In this document: one piece after another, positions 1-11,800 of the stretch
Layout: every line of letters begins with the position of its first letter
Position numbering within the stretch: the stretch's first letter is position 1
Source: Mytilus californianus
Taxonomy: Eukaryota > Mollusca > Bivalvia > Mytilida > Mytilidae
DNA length: 64,000 nucleotides
NCBI RefSeq assembly: GCF_021869535.1
Contig: NW_026262734.1
Location: 79,484,339-79,548,338, forward strand
Reading direction: 5' to 3'
Position numbers and translations under genes: made by a program
The notes under the pieces: model-generated
Seen by the model: only the letters and a program-made list of their open reading frames with translations
Told to the model about the DNA's origin: nothing
Databases searched by the model: none

Positions 1-290
1 GAATCGAACAACCCATTGATGGGTTGCTGCCACCGAATTGGTAGTTTTAACAAAATTTTGCAGTTTTTGTTACTATTTTGAATATTATTATAGATATATA
101 TATAAACTGTAAGCAGCAATAATGTTCAGCAAAGCTTAAGGAGTTATTGCCCTTAAAGACAATTATAAACAATTTGTTCAAGTTTGCTAACATTTAAAAA
201 TCTTCTCCTCTGAAATACAGGTGAGCGATTCAGGCTCATGAGAGCCTCTTGTTTAACAAAGAGGTAATCCTGGATAATCATAGGTCTGTT
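1..290 (+). repeat. Tandem-type dispersed repeat, terminal part
   Basis: The stretch carries 'gttgctgccaccgaattgg', a run about a pause in 'ttgcccttaaagacaattat', and the block 'gtgagcgattcaggctcatg' near position 221. From memory this matches a widespread mollusc repeat whose last unit ends in that block. The left end is cut by the window. No coding potential is seen. Family assignment is inference. Confidence 0.4.
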
Positions 291-298
291 CTATGATC

Positions 299-1560
299 CT
301 TTGGAATTGCAACCAAAGATGCAGAACGTGATGTTTCTTCACTGTATTGGACACCTATATTACATAAGTGACCTTACAAACAACGTTATATTGCTTCGTC
401 TTCCATGTGCTCTATCAAACATCTTTCTGAATTATCAATATCAATGTTATCAGCAATCAAAGCCTGGCTTCAAATTTATTGTGAAACAACCAATGACAGA
501 GGCGGTATGAATCAGATGTGGATATCAAAAATTTCCATAGATCTGTTAGAGTACATTCAATCCAGGACTAATTCATCTTGCAGCAGTATTAAAACTTTTC
601 TACCCTTTACACAATATAAATTATTTCCTATTCGAAACTAAAAGGTAAATTGATAGAATTGGGTTCAGTTATGTATCATAAAAGAGATTGGTCAACATAG
701 ATACCTTAAGAAGGGATAAATCGTAATTTGTAAAACGTCACCCTGATTTAAACAAAATTTCTCTGAAAATGACATTACCAAAATTCTTGATGTCTTGATT
801 GAAAACATATTTGTTACGTTTAGAGGACGTGTTTTTTTAAACAAAACATGTTTTTTTCATAGGAATCAACTGTGCTCTTCTTCTTGCCGACTTATTCCTT
901 TATTGATATGACGCTCAATTAAAGCAGGAGCTTCTTAGGAAGGAAGAACAGAAGCTAGCATTATCTATGTTATCCTTTAACTTCACTTTCCGCTATATGG
1001 ATGCTGTCAACTCAGTAATAAGTTATGTGTTGAATGCAACTGTCCTATCGAGCTTGAAATAAGGAATACAACCGAAACAGTTAGGTCTGACTAATATCTT
1101 GACATTCATCTAGAAATTGACAATGAGGGTCGGTTATAAACAAAACTTTTCGACAAAGGAGCCAAAGAAGTATAAGAACCGAAACAGTTGAATAGCTATG
1201 TAACCAAAACAATACCTTAACAAATAGCAAAATCAATCTAATGTAAGAGAGAGAGATGATTTCACCTTTCGAATTGTTAAATGTCCTTTTATATGTACAA
1301 ATTAAAAATGTAGCAACATTTCAGCAGCCTCTGCGTTTGAAGTATATATTTCCCAGTTGATACGACATTCCAGGGCTTACATATCCTTTCATGATTTCCT
1401 TGATAGAAGGCTGCTGCTCACAAGTAGCTATTAAACCAAGAATTCCAACTGGTGAAGTTGAAGTTATCCCTTAAAAACATTACGGACGACATCACGAGTT
1501 TGTTAACCGTTTTGATATGTTCAAATTGTCGTTATCACACTCCAGTCCTCTTTTTCTCGA
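299..1560 (+). pseudogene. Decayed Penelope-like reverse transcriptase
   Basis: Reading across three frames recovers the ordered blocks of a retroelement reverse transcriptase. They are HKCPYKQRYIASSS near 360-410, GVNQMWI-like GGMNQMWISK near 500-530, the IENIFVTF block near 800-820, NCALLLADLF-like remains near 868-900, FTFRYMD near 985-1005 (the YxDD catalytic box reads YMDA, so the second aspartate is lost), LDIHLEIDNEGRL near 1103-1137, RDDFTFRIV near 1255, DFLDRRLLLT near 1397, and HYGRHHEFVNRF near 1482. Many stops and frameshifts separate them, so it is dead. It belongs to the same broad family as the minus-strand copy at 45.5-47.8 kb but to another subfamily. The Penelope-like assignment rests on the LPKLHK-type block and overall order and is inference; no GIY-YIG endonuclease was seen. 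Confidence 0.72.
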
Positions 1561-1915
1561 ATGGGGCCTACCGAACTAGATTAATATTATCACTGGGTTT
1601 GTACTTATTTGAGCACCACGTCGGCAGTCACATGTCGAACATAATCTGCGTATCCTTCCGGAGCACATAAGATCATCCCCCGGTTTTTGGTAGGTTTTGT
1701 GTTGATCTCTCTTTAGTTTTATATGTTGTATTTTGTATACTGTTGCTTGTCGGTTGGTCTTTTTTGTTTTTCGTCATGGCGTTGATAGTTAGTTTTTTTA
1801 CTGATGAGTTTGAATGTTTCGTTGATTTCTCTCGCCTGTCCCTCATTCGTTGCCTTATATAAGTATATTTTATATTTAAGAAACCCAAGTACCTCACTGT
1901 CACGGATTATACGCA
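1550..1915 (+). repeat. Reverse transcriptase 3' tail repeat (family C)
   Basis: This follows directly on the reverse transcriptase remnant: 'tcgaatggggcctaccgaac', 'cttccggagcacataagatc', 'ttttcgtcatggcgttgat', then a TTTGA..GTTGATTTCTCTCGCC end. Similar blocks recur at 10190-10440 and 47815-48100 (plus) and at 50960-51150 and 55050-55225 (minus). Because it abuts the reverse transcriptase here, I take the family to be that element's 3' untranslated region. Confidence 0.6.
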
Positions 1916-3105
1916 CAGGTTTTTTTTTGACAAACCTTCAACAGATCTTTGACGAATGATCCACAGTGTAGAATTTCGTGATGATTGCAGATAAGTGGAA
2001 TTAACATGGATTGGTAACAATGTTTCAATATAAAATTGAAAACAAATTGTTACAGCACCAGTTTTGTATCATATTGTGGTTGAAAAGTCTTCCTGAAAAT
2101 ATACATTTTTTGTGGAAAAATTATAAAAAAAAAAGTTTTAAAAGTAAATGCAGTTTTTTAATTATCGGTATGTCTTTTGCAACGTTTGAAAAAAAAATAA
2201 ATTAAAAGATGTTCAAATATTTATCGCTTAACTATTTCCAAATAAACATGCACTAAATTATATCCACACAAGAATATTAATGTTACGTCGTAGAGCAATG
2301 TCTCATGTGCTTTTGAAATAGGAGGAATGAAATTGTGTATACATAATAGAGTGGCTAATCAGGATCATATATTATATTATAAAGTGTATTTCGAGCTTTG
2401 TATTTGTTACTATTATTCAATAGGCAGAATATGTTGTCATTGAGTGTCAAATTTCTCCCATAGAATTTAAATGATAGTATAACATGGTCATCAACACATT
2501 CTGACAACCAATCATATTCAGACTGAAAGTTTTCCGTCAAAGAATCTAGGCGGATTTTTTGTTGCACAAAATGTTGTGTTTCTATACTAAAAGAAGTGGT
2601 AATAAAATTCAAATAACACCCGTAAATGTGCTCAATTCAGTCCGTATAGGATAGTCAATAGAATGTTACGACAAGTTACATTAATAATCCTATTAGTTTT
2701 GCAAATTTCTGTCAAACTGTCAAACGATCGCCTAGTGTTGATGTGTTGAAAACGCAAAAATGGATAGACAGACGACATCATCACAATGCTCTTGCGGCGA
2801 CAGACAATAGATAAGAATTTGGGAACGTTCGTCTTCTTTTGTTTTCTATTAAAAAACACCTAAAAGTAAAAATTGAAAAGTTTTGTTAATATTTTCTGCA
2901 AATACTGTTGATCTCAATCTTTCGTCTTGTTTTCCGTCTTTTTGACAGTTTGCACGTTTGATGGTAAACGGGGAAAATAGCACACAATATTTCAAATGTT
3001 TTTTCTGCAATGAATAATTGTCTATCATCATTATCAGATTAAACGACAAATCGAATATCTATCCTTAAATTCTTTGGTTGCAACATTTTACCATGTTTAT
3101 ATCAT
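1916..3105. other. No gene seen
   Basis: AT-rich sequence with short random open frames on both strands. I see no splice-bounded exon, no RNA gene and no recognised repeat. Confidence 0.5.
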
Positions 3106-3577
3106 GTGGGTCAATATCCCTAATGCGCCTCCAATTGAGGAACACAGAAGTTGTGTGTAAACAAAAAATCTCTGTGTAGTTATATTGGATATATTTCTAT
3201 TTTTAACAAGTGACTGAGCTTAACCATTTGTGCTGATTTGGAAAAAAGAGGACCATAGAATAAATGTGTAAAAACTATGGAGTTATTGAATGTATTCAAA
3301 GTATTAAATTTTCAAAGAACTTATTGTGTGAAAAAAGGGATTATTTACCACGAAGAACCGCATCACGAAAGGATTTTCGCGGTATGCTAATTTACGGAAA
3401 AATGAATCTCTCTTCGTACCCCGAAAATTTAACCACAAATGTGAAAATGTGTCAGCTTCGAAACGAGTCATCATTCATATCCAAGTTTACGATATGGACT
3501 GAGCTACAGAAGAAAACGTTACCATTACCGCCTATGGAGAAACAATTGCACATATTGCCCCAATTTACAAGATGAAT
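3106..3577 (+). repeat. Direct repeat, long copy
   Basis: Starts at 'gggtcaatatccctaatgcg' and runs to 'gcacatattgcccca'. It is nearly identical to 5298-5637. This copy has two segments absent from the other: about 20 bases near 3333-3353, and roughly 100 bases near 3374-3470. An open frame of 103 codons lies over it (3264-3575) but has no recognised domain and is broken in the other copy, so I do not call it a gene. Confidence 0.75.
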
Positions 3578-4369
3578 TTTAGAAGTTGTCAGACTGATTT
3601 ATGCATGATTGCATCTTGTACACCAGAGAAAATTGTGAAAATGAAGGTTAGTTGGTCTTTTACAAATACCCAGTTATCACAGCTGGTTCTAGATTAAAAT
3701 TATTTATAAAGATTAGCAACAATTTTCGCTTTTGAAATGTATTACTGGTACGGGGCTTGTGCACTTCTTTTAGACACAATCAAAACGTTGTTGACACGAG
3801 AGACACTATTGACCTGAAAAAGGCACACACTTCTTATGAAAACATTTAATATTGTTAAAATGTAAGTTAACATAACACACTAAAGACATTTTTATGTCAT
3901 TATCGTTCCAGTCACTATATACACGTTCTACAGAAATAGCTGATAATCAAGGGAAATAACACTTCGTACGAGTATAATTTGATACATGTGTTTTAAACCA
4001 ATATTTTACCATTAATTAGCAGCTGGTCACTAAAGTATGTAAATAAACAGACGAACATATTTAAGAAAAGCATGATTTTTTATATTTTAATGCACAGTAA
4101 CAAATCACAAGATAGAAAACAAATCTTTTCTCAGAGAAAAAGCGGAAGAGTCAAACCTTTTCACCTACTCAGCTATTAAGCTACTACTGATTGTTCCTCA
4201 TTAAAAAGGTTAGAATTAAGGTTGTGAAGCCACAAGGGAGAAGCAATTTTTTTTGTGATAAAACTTTCAAGAGTGTTTTTTTTTTTTCTCTCTCTCTCAA
4301 TAATACAGTTTGTATTAAATGAAATGATAACACAATCTGAGTAAATTTTTTGTCTTATTTCACTTTCAG
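3578..4369. other. No gene seen
   Basis: AT-rich spacer with a short CT run near 4285-4300. Nothing supportable. Confidence 0.5.
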
Positions 4370-4433
4370 ACGTATCATTCCAATTTAACCTGAGACGGCA
4401 AATTAGAGGTTTTAAAAAAGTTCTGAATTACTG
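4370..4433 (+). CDS. Possible small internal exon (64 nt)
   Basis: A strong acceptor (TTTCACTTTCAG) precedes 4370 and a strong donor (CTG|GTAAGC) follows 4433. Only one frame is open through it, reading VSFQFNLRRQIRGFKKVLNY. Joined to the acceptor at 5204 that frame would meet TGA at once, so if both splice sites are used together this is more likely 5' untranslated. I do not recognise the peptide. Confidence 0.3.
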
Positions 4434-5204
4434 GTAAGCATTTTGTTTTATTAGGCAAGCTCTTAATTGTTTATTTTTGGTATTTATGCAATTGAAATTA
4501 CAGTCAGAATGTTGAAAATATGCTGATATGTTAATTGTTGCTATGGTCTTGATATTATATAAAAATGCTTAGTTACTGATCTTTTCTACTCGACTTTTCG
4601 AGTTAAACCCTGAGGCAACTGTTCGTTATGTAACACTGCAATCTGTACTTTGCATTATTTTAATCGGTCGTTATTTATAATGACATCATAATACCTGTGA
4701 TGTCATTATGTTGACTTAAAAACTTATGTGCATTTCTTACTGATAAAGGGTTTCACTGAAAAACATTTAAAAAAACCTCTTTTTTCTAAATAGAATTATG
4801 TGAAAGGACAAGTTTTAAAAATTTGCACTTCATTGCGCTTTAATAATATGATAAATATGACATTCACAGCAATTTAGAGTGGTTTCTTTAGTCGAAAATA
4901 CCAGATTTTCACTGGTAAAAATAAGTGTTTTTTTCTTTTTTTTTTTTTTTTTTATGAAATCCACATTTTTGCATAATTTCTTAGTCAAAATGCATTTTTA
5001 GACACCTGAAAATTATGTTAAATGCTTAAATTTGGTCTGTTTATTGTAATTGAAGGCTAAAATCAGATGTTTTATCTATATTGTGACTTATGAAGGTATA
5101 CTGAAAGAAATCAATTATACTTTCACATTGTATTCAGAATTAATAAATATAGCGATAAAAGGGTCATTGCCTTATTGTGCTGAAACAACTTTATTTTCTT
5201 TCAG

Positions 5205-5314
5205 AAATGGACAAAAATACACAGATTTATTCAGAAAGTCATAACGATGAAGATGACAGAAGAATATTTGGAAAAATCAGAACTATGGATTTCAATATGG
5301 GTCAATATCCCTAA
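5205..5314 (+). CDS. Possible first coding exon, truncated by repeat
   Basis: An acceptor (TTTTCTTTCAG) ends at 5204. An ATG at 5207 in good context (A at -3, G at +4) opens a 35-codon frame of hydrophilic, acidic character: MDKNTQIYSESHNDEDDR, then RIFGKIRTMDFN. The frame runs into the start of the direct repeat at about 5298 and stops at 5312. The exon-like quality ends at the repeat boundary, suggesting that the repeat copy cut the gene. No family is recognised. Confidence 0.3.
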
Positions 5315-5637
5315 TGCGCCTCCAATTGAGGAACACAGAAGTTGTGTGTAAACAAAAAATCTCTGTGTAGTGATATTGGACATGTTTCTATTTTTATCAA
5401 GTGATTGAGCTTAACCATCTGTGCTGATTTGGAAAGTAGAGGACCATAGAATAAATGTGTAAAACTATGGAGTTATTTAATGTATTCAAAGTATTAAATT
5501 TTCAAAGAACTTATTTTGTGAAGAACCGCATCACGAAAGGAGCCATCATACATATCCAAGTTTACGATATGGACTGAGCTTCAGAAGAAAACGTTACCAT
5601 TATCGCCTATGGAGAAACAATTGCACATATTGCCCCA
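5298..5637 (+). repeat. Direct repeat, short copy with two deletions
   Basis: Second copy of 3106-3577, about 2.2 kb downstream in the same orientation. It matches closely apart from the two internal losses. The high identity suggests a recent duplication or two insertions of one young element. No target-site duplication could be fixed by eye. Confidence 0.75.
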
Positions 5638-8600
5638 TGTACATGTATATATAACAAGTTAAAGTATAATCCCGATCATTAATGTTCGATAGAATTTTGC
5701 TTACATCAATGACGCTTCTTTTCTTATCTACCAATATTGAAATGAATATTTATAAACAGAAAATCGTATCTTAACAAAATTGAATCAGATGCATTGCATC
5801 ATTTTTCAAGTATATATTCTTGTTAGAATATAATCCTGATGTTAAGATATTGATTCCATCTCAGCCGCTGCTTATCTGCCAACTTGTGTAACGAATAATC
5901 AATAAACAAAACATCACATTATTCCACTGTATCATTTTGGAACAAAATAATTTTGTTTCGAACGTGATAACATTTAGAGTATCTAAAGATTGACTGCCAA
6001 TTTCAGTTATGCTTGGTTCACTTTTATATTGGCAGTAAGTATAAAAACAGAAAGGTTTAATCCATACATAACTGTTCTTTATCTAGCGAGGAAAACTCGT
6101 CATCAATTCCAAAAACAACTGTACAGTGACATATAGATGCTAAAATCAGCTTCATTTAGACTTGTTGGATAGTTTTCTTATTAGTGTTCATACCGTATCT
6201 CCTTATTTTATCACAAGAATGTCTAAGTTAAATCGACAAATAATCCTGTTTTGCCGAAAATTTTTGATGATCTGAGAATTTTATTTTTATTAATTGTTGT
6301 TTCCCAGATTTTCGTACTCGCAATTTAATATAAGGCTCTTCCGCGTTTCTACACCACGATAAAATTCAATTAAAAGCTTTCAATACTTAAGTATATAATG
6401 TACATGTCATAACTGATGTTGAGGTATGTTATGCTACACTCGACTTTTATGACTACTCTTGACTAAAAACCGAAACTCCCAAACATAAGGACTGTTTTTA
6501 ATTCATAGATGAAAACTTTAAGGAGATGCCGTATTTAAATAGTAAAAGGATACTTCTGAAATGTTTACAGAATAGAACGACGAGAAGATTTAGGAATGAC
6601 AAATTTTGACAATTAAGCTCTAAAGATTGCAATTAAAATAATACTTTAAACATCAACAATTTCAAATTGAAATTAAAATATTATTTAACGATACCAAATG
6701 CGCATTTCGACAAATACTTTTACTCTAGCCACTTCAAATTGTTTTCTGTGACAAACAGTTATCCTTCACCTTTCCCAATAGAAAATAATTGTAACTACTC
6801 GGCTATGCTGGCTACGCCTTCTCGAGAATGGCCGAGAAGTTACGATTATCTCAACTCAATGTTTCGTCGTCCGCTTTCAAGTTAGTGTTTTTACTTTTTT
6901 TCTCAGTAACTGTAACATATTAGTATATAGACTGAAACTATGGGCAGCAAACATGAACATGATCATTTACATGATTTACGCAAGATCTACAAATAAGTAT
7001 TAAGAATGAAACCTTCAACAAATGTTTAAAAACTCCTTTCAGGACTATTGTTTTAACCATGAAGGACAGTTTTTACCTACTTTTTTTTGCAGGAATTATA
7101 GTAGATACGGGAACATTGCTCATTTCAAAAATGATCTACAGAATAGAATGTACTTATAGTTTAAATTGCTTAAATAGTCATTCATTTTACTGTAAGATTG
7201 TTTGTCCTTGAAAGTGAACCTTTACTTGTGTTTTCATGCAAAAGCTTGAGTCGACAAAAAGAAACTACAAATGACAAACATGATCAATAAATGAGATTAA
7301 CGTAAAAATCAACATGACCGAAAACCTCAGTCCACTTCCTATATGAGTTATGACCCTTGAATTACAATTTGCACCATTATTTTGTTTTTTTTGGGGGTTT
7401 TTTTGTTTGTTTTGCGAACACTATAGTAGACAGAAACTGTTAAAATTCCAAAATGCTCATAAAAACGAGATAAAACATATACAATTCGTTGAGCATGGCC
7501 AAATTTTGTATGAACCTGCTGAAACGAAAAAAGCAAAAGACCTTTATGCATCTTTGAAGTATTTAGTTTTACTACATATGGATACCAATGTATGACAGTT
7601 ACACGCGTACGTCAATAAAAAACAGCCTAAGGTCAAACACAAACATACATATAAAGGTTAACCTACGATCTATTTCTGTCAAACGAGAGTCTGCCTATTT
7701 TTCTCTATTGTTATTTGTTTAGCCCATTATTCTACAAACCTTATCAAAATCCTCGTTGATGTTTTTGATAAAATTTGATGCAACACATAGAATGTGCAAC
7801 AGTCATTCGCATACACACTTCAATATGATCAAAGACAGATGTGTGTAATCAATTGTATATTAGCTAAATTCAAATGCATATTTCCTTGATTTTGATAATT
7901 TCTATTTTCATCCGGTCAAAAGCTTTGACAATGAAATTGTATAAGGATGATTTTTTTTCCAATTAATTTATTGTTAGAACTAAGAAGAGGTTCCTCTGGT
8001 GAAATTTTACATTCAACGGTTTTACAGTACGATTTTTGCCATATGACGTCTGAAAACGAAACATATTATTTGCTTAACTGTAACAGTTATGTTTTATACT
8101 AATTGGTTTCTGCTTACCTTGTTCATAAATGTTAAAAAAGCGAACCGTCATAGATTTTTATCGAACAAGCATCATTCTTTTTACAATCAAATATACTTAC
8201 ATGTAAGTAAAATATTTCTCACTTAAACAATTAAACAATGAAACATTTGAAAACATGCACAATTGACCTTCACAAATAATAACATTTTGTGTCTAATTCG
8301 GTAAACTTTCATGAAAACTGCAAATGTTCTAAAGTATTTCAGTATTGATGGTTTTGTCCCATCAGTATCATTTTATCTGGTCTAACGCCGAACAGAAAAG
8401 GATTAAATGACGATAACTTTTTAAAGACAGTCATCAAAGACTACAAATTTGTTCCGGAACGATCGATGGTACGTGTACCTCTCTTGATAATCCCGTTAAA
8501 ATTTGTTGATGAGTCATTAGCGGTAAGAAGGCTTGACTTCGTACAAATATCCATGATTTTCAAATTTCTCGCATTTAAACCTTAGACATCACTAACGTTA

Positions 8601-9050
8601 TATTGATTGATGGATTTTCAGCAGGATACCCAGTTAGGTCAAACGGTTACATTTAAGGTCACTAGGTCACTTGTAACCAGGGTGTATTTTCGTTTAATCG
8701 AATTATGAATATTGGACAGTGGTATACTACTGTTGCCTTAAGTAAGCAAATTTAAAAAAGTATGTTTCGAACTTTTTCAAATATCACAGGTCCTTTAAAA
8801 TTAGACGTCAGGTCGCAAGGTCGCCCGCCAAACTCCAATGGTCGCAAAGAGGGTTTGACCTTGCTGGAATCAGATTTGTGTACACTTGGTTGTCTTTCTA
8901 TAAAAATACATGTGAACGTTTTTAAATCAAACCATTTCGAGGACTAAGGAAAGACAAAACCGTAACGTATAAAAACTGTACTAATATTTCAAATATGAAA
9001 CTTGATACCGTCATTACAGTGAACAATAAACTATTTAGCCTCACGCAAAG
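5638..9050. other. No gene seen
   Basis: About 3.4 kb of AT-rich sequence. Open frames are short, overlap on both strands and show no domain. A T/G-rich simple stretch lies near 7378-7412. I see no RNA gene. Confidence 0.45.
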
Positions 9051-9059
9051 TTAACCTTA

Positions 9060-9235
9060 GATGGATTTGGTTATTTCTTTAGGTGGTTTTTGGTTGTATA
9101 GCTATTCAACCATTTCGGTTCGTATACATCATTGGCTTTCAAACATTTGGCTTTAAGTGATCCTGATGAAGGTAAATCCAGAAAAGCGCCTCGGACGCAT
9201 GTAATTTATATAACGTGTTGTTTTTAAGTAATTAT
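9060..9235 (+). repeat. Dispersed repeat related to family D
   Basis: Contains 'gatcctgatgaaggtaaatc' followed by 'gaaaagcgcctcggacgca'. This parallels the 'gatgagtctt..gtagacgaaacgcgcgtctggcgta' layout of family D at 28.5, 51.3 and 58 kb, but the sequence is clearly distinct. Kinship is inference. Confidence 0.4.
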
Positions 9236-10189
9236 TTGTAATTATATCAAATGTATCTGAATATTCATGAATCTCTTTGAAAATAGATATCAGAATATGT
9301 TTCAATTATAACAAATCAATAAAGGCAACATTAGTATACCGCTGTTCAATAGTCATAAATTGATTAAGAGAAAACTAATCCGGGTTAAAACAAAAAGCAA
9401 AAAAATAAAAATAATGCACAGACATTTTTCTGTATCTGATATAATGAAAGGACATAAACCAACGACAACCCTGTATATTGACTACCCATATGATTTGAAT
9501 GGAGGGAAGTAACTTTACAAAGACATATGTTCAAATAGTGCTATAAGAAGTGGATTTACAGCACAGAAAAATGATCAGAGTGCTTCTAATATTTTCTTTT
9601 ATAGAAATTTGTACATCGACTGGTATGTTCTTCTTTTTATTGGATACTGACAAAATTGATAATTTTCTCAAATACTTATACGTACACAATGTTTAATTTT
9701 TACTTATTCCAAAGCTTAATTCGTTTAAGTACTAAGCTAATTGAAATTATTATCTTGCCAGCAGCCAACTATTGTACAAATAGCATTTACACAAACTTTT
9801 GCTTTATCTGTTCTTGTTGTTTGATACAACTATTTGGATTTAAACAACTAAACTTAAAAGTGCCGGGTGTCAATTGCAGGATAAACACTATATATACAAA
9901 CATTGTCATGGTTTCAAAATAGTTAGAAAAAAAAAGTACGAAGATGAAGAACAATTTTCATGAACCATAACAAATATTATTCATTTTTCTTGGCAATATG
10001 GAATTAACGGGACTAGATAAACCCATGAGTAAAGATGTGCGCTTATCAGTCTACATTTTATATCAATTTTATTATTTGTTAATCTGATTTTGTTTCCATT
10101 TTTAAGGAAACAATCATGTATATCATACTTACTCATGTAATACACATCAGAGTAATAATAAAGGCTTTTACATAAATTAATAATTTGTG
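9236..10189. other. No gene seen
   Basis: AT-rich. An 88-codon open frame at 9656-9922 is low in complexity and unrecognised, and I do not support it as a gene. Confidence 0.45.
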
Positions 10190-10440
10190 TTGTCTGTTGC
10201 CATGAGCAACACGACGGATGCCACCAATTGAGCAGGATCTACTTATCTTTCATGAGCAACTGAGATCACCCCAACTTTTTATGAGGCTTGTGTTACTCAG
10301 TCCTAAGTTTTCTATGTTGAGTTTTGTTTACTATTTTTCGCCATTTGATCGTTTTTTTTTTTGTTTTTTTGTAATTACATGAGTTTGACTATCCCTTCGA
10401 CATCTTTCGCCTCTCTTGTACTGTCAGATTGTTAAAGCGT
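10190..10440 (+). repeat. Family C repeat (reverse transcriptase 3' tail)
   Basis: Shares 'gagcaacacgacggatgcca', 'gagcaggatctactta', 'tgagatcacccca', 'tagttttctatgttg'-type text and 'cgccatttgatcg' with the other family C copies. It stands alone, with no reverse transcriptase sequence in front, as expected for a 5'-truncated insertion. Confidence 0.6.
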
Positions 10441-11187
10441 CTTGTTATCTTTTCTATGTATAGCTTTTTTTAAAGAGTTATTTTAATGTTCGAGCAATAG
10501 CGGGTTATGTGGTTGGCGGAATGAGAGTCTTGAGGATATCAGCCGAGTAGTACAGTAAGTGCTCCGCCGTTGGGATGATTGATGAATGTCTTTTTTAAGT
10601 TCTATCTTTTAAAATTATTTCACATTAAGGAACTAACATTTCAACTTCCTCAGGAATGACAGAAGATAGGTTTAAGTATTTGGTTTTGTCCCTTTTGTGA
10701 TATAGACCCTAAAGTAAATATACATCCCCGGTGTTTAAATATCCAATTAGCTCCTGATGAAAAAAACTCAGACAGAACAATTTTATTTTACAAAATAATT
10801 TTTTCAACTTAAAATAAGTTAAAAGTGTTAGTTTTAAATGAAGACGATAGACATTTAAATCAATGTGCAAAAACTGGTAAATACTTTTTTAAAAGGAATA
10901 CACATATATATATGTTCAATTTTGGAAGTTGTTTTTCACTTGATCCGTTGATTGATAGCGTTTGATTTTGTCAGTTTGCTTGGACTTCCCTTGTTTTAAT
11001 AGCCTTAAAATTTGGTATGTTTGTTATACTTTTATATCTTCATGTATGAAACAAACAAACAGTTTGGTGATGAAAATAATTGAAAAGGAATGAAATGACA
11101 ATCCTTATGCAACCATATAAAAATGTATCTATTGTTCACTTGAAAAATGTCATAAAATGATTGTTTAATTTTGTTTTATTAATCAAG

Positions 11188-11800
11188 CGCTGCCCTGGAA
11201 TTTGTTACCACCGGCCCCCAGGAACAATCACTGAGAGATGTTGGGATTTTCAACTCCGATATTAACTATTTACAGTTTAATGCTAAAGGTGAACAAGATG
11301 CAGATTTGTTTTTTGACAAACATAGATCCCGTGTAATACTTGGAGGATGGGGAAATTCAAAATCAATACTTCAGTTCAAAAACCTGTATCCATATATAGA
11401 TGAATATCATGGACCAGTATTAAAACGTAATACTTACAAGTCTTTTTGGGTTTCATGGAACAGGTCTCATATGTATGTTGGCAAGGGGAATACTTCTGGG
11501 CACAATATTTTACTGCATGGTATTTCGGAATGTTTGCCAGACATTGTTGATATAAGATTACATTCGGGATTTGGAAAAACTGTACATTGGTTAATCAACG
11601 ATGCAGATCAAGATAAATTAACGATTTTCTATGTTGTGATACTAATAACAAATTTTGTGCCTGTCTCAGATAAATCCATGCAAAGTCATCCAGAACCAAG
11701 GTTACAAGATCATCTTCATATTCTGTTACAAGAAAGGTCTAGTCATGAAATGATTTCAGAAAAAAAAAAATTCCAAAAAGTTCAAGGATTTACCTTATAA
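11188..11800 (+). CDS. Farnesoic-acid O-methyltransferase-domain exon
   Basis: An acceptor (ATTAATCAAG) ends at 11187. The frame starting GCT at 11189 is open for about 200 codons to TAA at 11798. The peptide carries the hallmarks of the FAMeT (Methyltransf_FA) domain: FVTTGPQEQSLRDVGIF, then SRVILGGWGNSKSILQF, then KSFWVSW, MYVGKGNTSG, and DIRLHSGFGKTVHWLI. In this family GGWGNxxS and FWxSW are the most conserved strings. Despite the name, these domains in animals are often found in secreted or lectin-like proteins and need not be enzymes. The last ~65 codons (after 11600) are less domain-like and may be intron read-through; no clear donor was found. The frame is unbroken, unlike most other coding pieces here. 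Confidence 0.75.
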
